Shown here one piece after another: positions 58,765 through 64,000 of a stretch of DNA of 64,000 nt. A program made the translations under genes and the position numbers. Position 1 is the first letter of the stretch; the number at the start of each line of letters is the position of its first letter. Source of the DNA: Cladorhizidae sp. MBARI D1340-BT2 (Eukaryota; Porifera; Demospongiae; Poecilosclerida; Cladorhizidae); NCBI GenBank assembly GCA_028752905.1, contig JAQNBH010000011.1, positions 5,587,125 to 5,651,124 on the forward strand, given 5' to 3'. The notes under the pieces are model-generated. The model was not told where the DNA came from. It did not search any database and saw nothing but the letters and a program-made list of their open reading frames with translations.

Positions 58765-60075
58765 CCAAATGCCCTCTTCTCCTCCTCCCTCTTCCCCTCC
58801 TCCATCTTCCCCTCCTCCCTCTTCCCCTCCTCCCTCTTCCCTCCTCCCTCTTCCCCTCCTCCCTCTTCTGCTCCTCCCTCTTCCCCTCCTCCCTCTTCTG
58901 CTCCTCCCTCTTCCCCTCCTCCCTCTTTCCCTCCTCCCTCTTCCCCTCCTCCCTCTTCCCCTCCTCCCTCTTCCCCTCCTCCCTCTTCCCCTCCTCCCTC
59001 TTCCCCTCCTCCCTCTTCCCCTCCTCCCTCTTCCCCTCCTCCCTCTTCCACTCATCCTCTTCCCCTCCTCCCTCTTCCCCTCCTCCCTCTTCCCCTCCTC
59101 CCTCTTCCCCTACTCCCTCTTCCCCTCTTCCCTCTTCCCCTCCTCCCTCTTCCGCTCCTCCCCCTTCCCCTCCTCCCTCTTCCCATCCTCCCTCTCTCCT
59201 CCCTCTTCACCTCCTCCTTCTTCCCCTCCTTCCTCTTCCCCTCCTCCCTCTTCCCCTCCTCCCTCTTCCCCTCCCTCTTCCCCTCCTCCCTCTTCCCCTC
59301 CTCCCTCTTCCCCTCCTTCCTCTTCCCCTCCTCCCTCTTCCCCTCCTCCCAATTCCCCTCCTCCCTCTTCCCTTCCTCCCTCTTCCCCCTTCCCCTCCTC
59401 CCTCTTCCCCTCCTCCCTCTTCCCCTCCTCCCTCTTCTGCTCCTCCCTCTTCCCCTCCTCCCTCTTCCACTCCTCCCTCTTCCCCTCCTCCCTCTTCCCC
59501 TCCTCCCTCTTCCCTTCCTCCCTCTACCCCTCCTCCCTCTTCCCCTCCTCCCTCTTCCCTTCCTCCCTCTTTCCCTCCTCCCTCTTCCCCTCCTCCCTCT
59601 TCCCCTCCTCCCTCTTCCCCTTTTCCTCCTCCCTCTTCCCCTCCTCTCTCTTCCCCTCCTCCCTCTTCCCCTCCTCCATCTTCCCCTCCTCCCTCTTCCC
59701 CGCCTTCCTCTTCCCCTCTTCCCTTTCCCCTCCTCCCTCTTCCCCTCCTCCCTCTTCCCGTCCTCCCTCTTCCCCTCCTCCCTCTTCCCCTCCTCCCTCT
59801 TCCCCTCCTCTCTCTTCCCCTCCTCCCTCTTCCCCTCCTCCCTCTTCCCCTCCTCCCTCTTCCCCTCCTCCCTCTTCCCCTCCTCACTCTTCCCCTCCTC
59901 CCTCTTCCCCTCCTCCCTCTTCCCCTCCTCCCTCTTCCCCTCCTCCCTCTTCCCCTCCTTCCTCTTCCCCTCCTCCCTCTTCCGCTCCTCCCTCTTCCCC
60001 TCCCTCTTCCCCTCCTCCCTCTTGCCCTCCTCTCTCTTCCCCTCCTCCCTCTTCCCTTCCTCCCTTGTCTTTCTC
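58765..60075. repeat. Polypyrimidine array of a 15-bp unit, 1.3 kb
   Basis: About 85 copies of CTCTTCCCCTCCTCC, almost entirely C and T on the coding strand. All three plus frames are open for about 490-560 codons and minus frames also stay open; these giant Ser/Pro/Leu and Gly/Glu/Arg proteins are artefacts. Long mirror-like polypurine/polypyrimidine DNA can form triplex (H-DNA). The array occupies most of the 1.46-kb intron that splits the FN3-like domain, downstream of the donor at 58694. Confidence 0.96.
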
Positions 60076-60152
60076 CTCTACTACCTCCCTTCCTTTTGAT
60101 TCATTCCACCCCCCCTTTCTACTCTACCCACTGACATGGCACATGGACACAG

Positions 60153-60569
60153 CCACTATCGAATCTTGGTCCTTCGTCAGAAAAAAGATGCCAGATCTCC
60201 CACCGCCCATCCAGACACCCTCTATCCGACCAATGCCCATTTCCCCACCTGTAGTGTCATCAATGACCCTGACAATAATGAGGAGACCTTTCAGCCTTAC
60301 ATCGCAGCTGAGATGTCTGCCGAAGAATTTATGCATGGGAAGTTTATCATTGGTGGAGCAACAGAGGCCATGAGTGGTGATAATAAGACATGCAATGGGA
60401 AGTTGCTTCGGCACTTTGTACACTGTATTTTTGAGGGCATTTTCTTCCACCTTGGGAAATCGGGAGGCATCTTCGCAGGAGGGAGGGGCGACGAAGAGAC
60501 GCCAGGTTCCCTCCGAGAAACAATATGTTGTGTTTGCTTCCAATAATTTCTCGAAGCCTATTACTACCA
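60153..60569 (+). CDS. Exon coding the rest of the membrane-proximal domain, with a frameshift
   Basis: It starts SHYRILVLRQKKDARS, then FQPYIAAEMSAEEFMHG and KFIIGGATEA...CNGKLL. The sequence PYIAAE...F.IG...CNG.L matches the extracellular juxtamembrane segment of receptor-type tyrosine phosphatases. Near 60411 the frame shifts by one base: the original frame gives RHFVHCIFEG, while the next frame gives LYTVFLRAFSSTLGNR, the expected YTVFLRAF motif, and continues to EKQYVVFASNNFSKPITT before a phase-1 donor (ACCA/gtgagt). One extra base thus splits an otherwise well preserved exon of 139 codons. Phase 1 matches the membrane exon at 61914. Confidence 0.8.
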
Positions 60570-60689
60570 GTGAGTGGGTGTGTCTGTGGGAGGTGTGGCT
60601 TGATTAGGTGGCTTGAGTGGTGGGTGGGACTTGGGTGATGGGCATAGCTTGAGCAGTTGGATGTGGCTTGAGTGAAGGTGTGTTGAGTG

Positions 60690-61150
60690 ATTGGGAGGTG
60701 TGTGTATATGTAGTGTGTGTTTAGTGAGTGGGAAGTGTGTGTGTAGTGAGTGGGAGGTATGTGTAGTGAGTGGGAGGTGTGAGTAGTGAGTAGGAGGTGT
60801 ATGTGTAGTGAGTGGAAGGTGTGTGTATGTATAGTGAGTGGGAGGGTATGTGTAGTGAGTGGCAGGTGTGTCTATGTGTAGTGAGTGGGAGGTGTGTATG
60901 TGTAGTGAGTGGGAGGGTATGTGTAGTGAGTGGGAGGGGTGTGTATGTGTAGTGAGTGTGTATGTGTAGTGAGTGGGAGGTGTGTGTATGTGTAGTGAGT
61001 GGGAGGTGTGTCTATGTGTAGTGAGTGGGAGGTGTGTGTATGTGTAGTGAGTGGGAGGTGTGTATGTGTAGTGAGTGGGAGGTGTGTATGTGTAGTGAGT
61101 GGGAGGTGTTTGTGTGTGTGTAGTGAGTGGGATGTGTGTGTAGTGAGTGG
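60690..61150. repeat. GT-rich minisatellite
   Basis: About 20 copies of a variable 20-26 bp unit, GTGTGTATGTGTAGTGAGTG plus GGAG. It lies in the last intron (60570-61913). Confidence 0.92.
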
Positions 61151-61254
61151 GTGTATATGTAGTAAGTGATAGTGTGGACTAGCAGATCTATAAATGTTCT
61201 AGTTGTTGCCCACCTAATATTGGCGAGGGATGGCTAGTGTTAGGCTGAACTTTA

Positions 61255-61880
61255 TTGACATGTGTGAGGTGTGACTGTGAAGTGTGACATGTGTGAGGTG
61301 TGACTGTGAAGTGTGACATGTGTGGGGTGTGACTGTGAAGTGTGAGGTGTGACTGAAGTGTAACGTGTGTGAGGTGTGACTGTGAAGTGTAACATGTGTG
61401 AGGTGTGACTGTGAAGTGTAACATGTGTGAGGTATGACTGTGAAGTGTAACACATGTGAGGTGTGAGTGTGACATATGTGAGGTGTGACTGTGAAGTGTA
61501 ACAGGTGTGAGGTGTGACTATGAAGTGTAACATGTGTGAGGTGTGACTGTGAAGTGTAACATGTGTGAGGTGTGACTGCGAAGTGTAACATGTGACTGTG
61601 AAGTGTAACATGTGTGAAGTGTGTCATATGAGGTGTGACTGTGAAGTGTAACATGTGTTAAGTGATATGAAGTGTGGTAAGTTGACGTGAAGTGTGACAA
61701 GTATGTTTGAAGTGCGGGATGTGGTCATGTGTAAGGTGTGATTGTGAAGTGTGACAAGTGTGAGGTTTGGCTGATGTGTGAAGTGTGGTAAGTTGACATG
61801 TAAAGTGTGACAAGTATGTGGTGCACCTGTGAAATGTGACGTGTTTATAGTGTGAAGTGTGTGTGTGAGGCGTGACACGT
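61255..61880. repeat. 29-bp minisatellite
   Basis: About 15 clear copies of GAAGTGTAACATGTGTGAGG plus TGTGACTGT, becoming degenerate after 61670. Because 29 is not a multiple of 3, all minus frames read variants of HTCYTSQSHLT; these are artefacts. The array ends about 35 bp before the last acceptor (61912/61914). Confidence 0.92.
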
Positions 61881-61913
61881 ATGCCTGTGACACATGTGCC
61901 TATGTGTACCCAG

Positions 61914-62206
61914 GATCGGGAGTGGTGAGTAACCCAGTCGTATCCTCCAACGTGATAATTGGTGTAGTGGTGGTGCTGACTGTGGTGATAATAGTCACAC
62001 TAGTCGTCCTCATTGCCGCCGCCTACTACGAGAAGAAGCAGCGCCGACTGCTTCGCTTTTCACACTTAGTGGACCTCAGCCCTTCGTTATCTTCCAGTCA
62101 CTTTAGCAGTAAGAACGAACACACACCGGACCTGGTGCATCGTGGGAACAGGAGAGAGAAAGTGGATATGATCGATCTCAATGTCACTGGACAAGACTCT
62201 AACTGA
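61914..62206 (+). CDS. Last exon: transmembrane segment and short cytoplasmic tail
   Basis: The acceptor TGTGTACCCAG is followed, in phase 1, by SGVVSNPVVSSNVIIG and a clear transmembrane helix (VVVVLTVVIIVTLVVLIAAA). A basic stop-transfer YYEKKQRRLLRFS follows, then about 50 residues ending NVTGQDSN and TGA at 62204-62206. No kinase or phosphatase domain follows in this window. The tail has Ser-rich LSPSLSSSHFSS and acidic/hydrophobic VDMIDLNV, but no motif I can name. So the protein appears to be a type I single-pass receptor-like molecule with a small tail. The exon itself is intact. Confidence 0.85.
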
Positions 62207-62529
62207 ACACTTACAAAGTAATCATATTGCACACACTGATTACTGCCATGCAGTCCGTTGTTAATTAATTGTGAATAGGTATTTTTAATCACTGTAACCC
62301 ATTGCATGTTTAGTCTGACTGGTCCCTATAAAAGGAGCCTAGTTAGAGTTACCAAGAGGGTTGATTGTGAGCATACATCTGTCTATCTTATGTATATAAC
62401 TTTGGCCATAAAGGTCTTTGAGACAACATCCGAATTAGACCTGTAACATGGTAGTCAGTCTACCTGGTGGCAGCAATTACCAGTTAACCGTTACATCATT
62501 GGGTGATATCCGAGTCACCCTTCGACAAC

Positions 62530-62547
62530 TGGTGGCAGCAGTGGGAT
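62530..62547 (+). promoter_or_regulatory. Primer binding site, tRNA-Leu type
   Basis: TGGTGGCAGCAGTGGGAT is complementary to the 3' end of metazoan tRNA-Leu(AAG/TAG) (…CCCACCGCTGCCACCA) with one mismatch. A second partial copy, TGGTGGCAGCA, occurs upstream at 62465-62475. Confidence 0.7.
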
Positions 62548-62570
62548 CATGCCAACCGATATCAACCATC

Positions 62571-62790
62571 ATGTAGCCAATCCTTCGTACAGGAACTGCA
62601 CAAACAGATACCGTTGTGTAGCCAATCCTCCGTACAGGAACTGCACAAACAGATACCGTCGTATAGCCAATCCTCCATACAGGAACTGCACAAACAGATA
62701 CCGTCGTGTAGCCAATCCTCTGTACAGGAACTGCACATACAGGTTCACTGTCGTGTAGCCAATCCTCCATACAGGATCTGCACAAACTGA
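62571..62790 (+). repeat. 45-bp tandem repeat in the retrotransposon leader
   Basis: About five copies of GTAGCCAATCCTCCGTACAG plus GAACTGCACAAACAGATACCG, with starts at 62573, 62618, 62663 and 62708 and a last, longer-spaced copy near 62756. It lies between the primer site and gag. Confidence 0.95.
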
Positions 62791-62842
62791 TTAAACCGTA
62801 CCGTTAATTACTATTACCGAGTAGAGCCACTAGTCAAGAGCA

Positions 62843-64000
62843 ATGACAGACAGCACTACTAACAGTACCTACAATCTGAGGACCCGTCCAGTCAATGAAG
62901 ATGAGTCTACACCCCCCCTCAATGTTGAGGACAGAGAGTACAGGCCAGTGCCCATTCAAATGAATTTGCAACCCACTGAAGGGCAGAGGACTTCGCCAGA
63001 CACAGGTCAACAGGATTCTCAGGAGGAAGTACGTACCAGCCCCCTTGGTATGGACAGGACCCAATGGCCCCAAACCCAACTACTATGATGTACCACCAAA
63101 TGCAGATGATGCAAACCATGATGGAAGGACAGAGATTAGCAGCAGAACGACGTCAGACAGAAGAACGGGAATATAGAGAAGCTCAGAGGAGAGAAGAGAT
63201 AAAAAGACAAGAACAGAAAGACGAGCAGCAAGAACGGCGCTGGATGCAATTACTGGCCCAAACCACTGAGCATAGTGCCATCGAGTCCCCACGTCCGTCT
63301 ACCAACACTCCCGACCGAGTAAACCGATTCCGAAAGCTAGAACCTCAAGAAGACGTTGAATCCTATTTCATGGCCTTTGAAGCACACATGGAGTGCTATG
63401 CATTACCCAAGACACAATGGAACTGAAACCTGGTACCTATCCTTACCCCGGAAGCAACATGGGTCTATGTCTCGTTGGATCCAGACGATCGACAAGACTA
63501 TGACACCTTGAAGGTTGCCCTGTTTTTCCACTACCGAATTACAAGGGAAACTTATCGATTGAAGATGGATCAGCTCAGACGCAAGCCTGAAGAAACCTGG
63601 AGTACTTGCGGCCGGAGGCATTTCACCTATCTACCAAATGGGCTGAGGGGTGTACATCAGCCAAAGAAGTCCTAGAACTGGGTTCAATTGATGCTATACA
63701 GAAACTAATGCCCAGACCAATGGCCACGTATGTCCGAGACCGAAAGCCAACCTCCTTAGAGGAAGCAACCAGTTTGGCTGATGACTTTGTCATTACCAGA
63801 GGATGGATCTATGATGCAACCTCCGAAAATGACAGAGACCCAATGCAAGGAAAACATAGACATCGCCGTAATGTGGAGCAAATCACCCTATCCAAGCATA
63901 GAGAAGGACGATCAAAGACTCCACCACCTGCCGAAAAGACTACAGGAAAGACCGAGATGAATCACCGGTTCCTCACTCCATTTGATGAGAAGAATCGCCC
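62843..64000 (+). pseudogene. gag of the right-edge gypsy element, broken
   Basis: The start MTDSTTNSTYNLRTRPVN is at 62843. A frame change near 63060 leads to a long charged helix (RREEIKRQEQKDEQQERRW). The capsid part follows: NRFRKLEPQEDVESYFMAFE, MECYALPKTQW, a TGA at 63423-63425, then WVYVSLDPDDRQDYDTLKVA, ALFFHYRITRETYRLKMDQL (SCAN-like capsid core) and a further shift near 63605. It then reads KWAEGCTSAKEVLELGSIDA, RPMATYVRDRKPTSLEEATS and LADDFVITRG to the window end. Gag packages element RNA; here it is not translatable as one chain. Confidence 0.87.

Larger units (their letters stand above)
62293..64000 (+). mobile_element. Ty3/gypsy LTR retrotransposon, 5' part (runs off right edge)
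   Basis: The order is TATAAAA (62327-62333), a CATAAAG poly(A)-like site near 62409, a tRNA-Leu-type primer binding site (62530-62547), a leader with 45-bp repeats, and a broken gag that continues to the edge. The LTR 5' boundary is uncertain: TGTAAC at 62293 pairs with GTTACA at 62490-62495, but the primer site lies 34 bases further, so an LTR ending near 62527 is also possible. The 3' LTR is outside the window. It begins less than 100 bp after the receptor stop codon. Confidence 0.8.

Noticed and set aside
58611..60373. Three overlapping plus frames of about 490-560 codons (Ser/Pro/Leu-rich) and minus frames of Gly/Glu/Arg
   Set aside because: They arise because the 15-bp C/T unit has no stop in these frames; the region is an intron between two phase-matched exons.
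60124..60543. 139-codon minus-strand open frame
   Set aside because: It is the complement of the receptor exon at 60153-60569, which has domain and splice support.
61188..61893. His/Thr-rich minus-strand frames (HTCYTSQSHLT)
   Set aside because: All three minus frames carry it, as expected from a 29-bp tandem unit.

Overview
This window looks like part of an animal nuclear genome, probably an early-branching invertebrate; a sponge fits best, but the sequence alone cannot prove that. Supporting signs are GT-AG introns, many phase-1 exons coding single extracellular domains (Reeler, Ig-like, FN3-like, Sushi/CCP), a single-pass membrane exon, animal-type transposons, and abundant minisatellites. 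I see no prokaryotic operons, no tRNA or rRNA genes and no CRISPR array.

The only host gene I can assemble lies on the + strand from 5292 to 62206 (about 57 kb). It has eight recognisable exons: signal peptide plus first half of a Reeler domain (5292-5520), second part of Reeler (8247-8395), Ig-like domain (23453-23763), FN3-like domain (26793-27065), Sushi domain (39619-39804), two exons of a membrane-proximal FN3-like domain (58594-58693, 60153-60569), and a transmembrane segment with a short cytoplasmic tail (61914-62206). Splice phases join correctly from the Ig exon onward. At least one exon, the end of Reeler, was not found. Three lesions interrupt the reading frame: a stop in exon 2 and single-base frame changes in the Ig and membrane-proximal exons. 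The gene is therefore decaying, polymorphic, or affected by assembly errors.

The introns carry most of the sequence. Region by region: 1-5.2 kb holds gypsy integrase, TRAF-like zinc-finger and non-LTR retrotransposon remnants. 9.1-12.9 kb is a 5'-truncated Ty3/gypsy-like element whose integrase lies upstream of its reverse transcriptase (Gmr1-type order). 14.0-19.5 kb is a hAT DNA transposon with terminal inverted repeats and two smaller elements nested in it. 28.5-30.9 kb is a CAA-rich minisatellite. 32.3-33.0 kb is a Mutator-like transposase relic. 36.3-36.9 kb is a non-LTR reverse transcriptase relic. 37.5-38.6 kb is a gag-integrase deletion derivative sitting inside a 24-bp minisatellite. 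39.9-51.0 kb is an 11-kb array of a 30-bp unit with higher-order duplications. 51.7-52.2 kb is an inverted-repeat element. 52.4-58.1 kb is a 40-bp minisatellite split by a complete LTR retrotransposon (53129-57433) with 151-bp LTRs and a 4-bp target duplication. 58.8-61.9 kb holds three more arrays around the last exons. From about 62.3 kb a further Ty3/gypsy element begins and runs off the right edge.

Many long open frames in the arrays (30-, 24-, 19-, 15- and 29-bp units) are artefacts of repetition and are annotated as repeats, not genes. All transposon coding regions seen here carry stops or frameshifts, so none looks able to move by itself.
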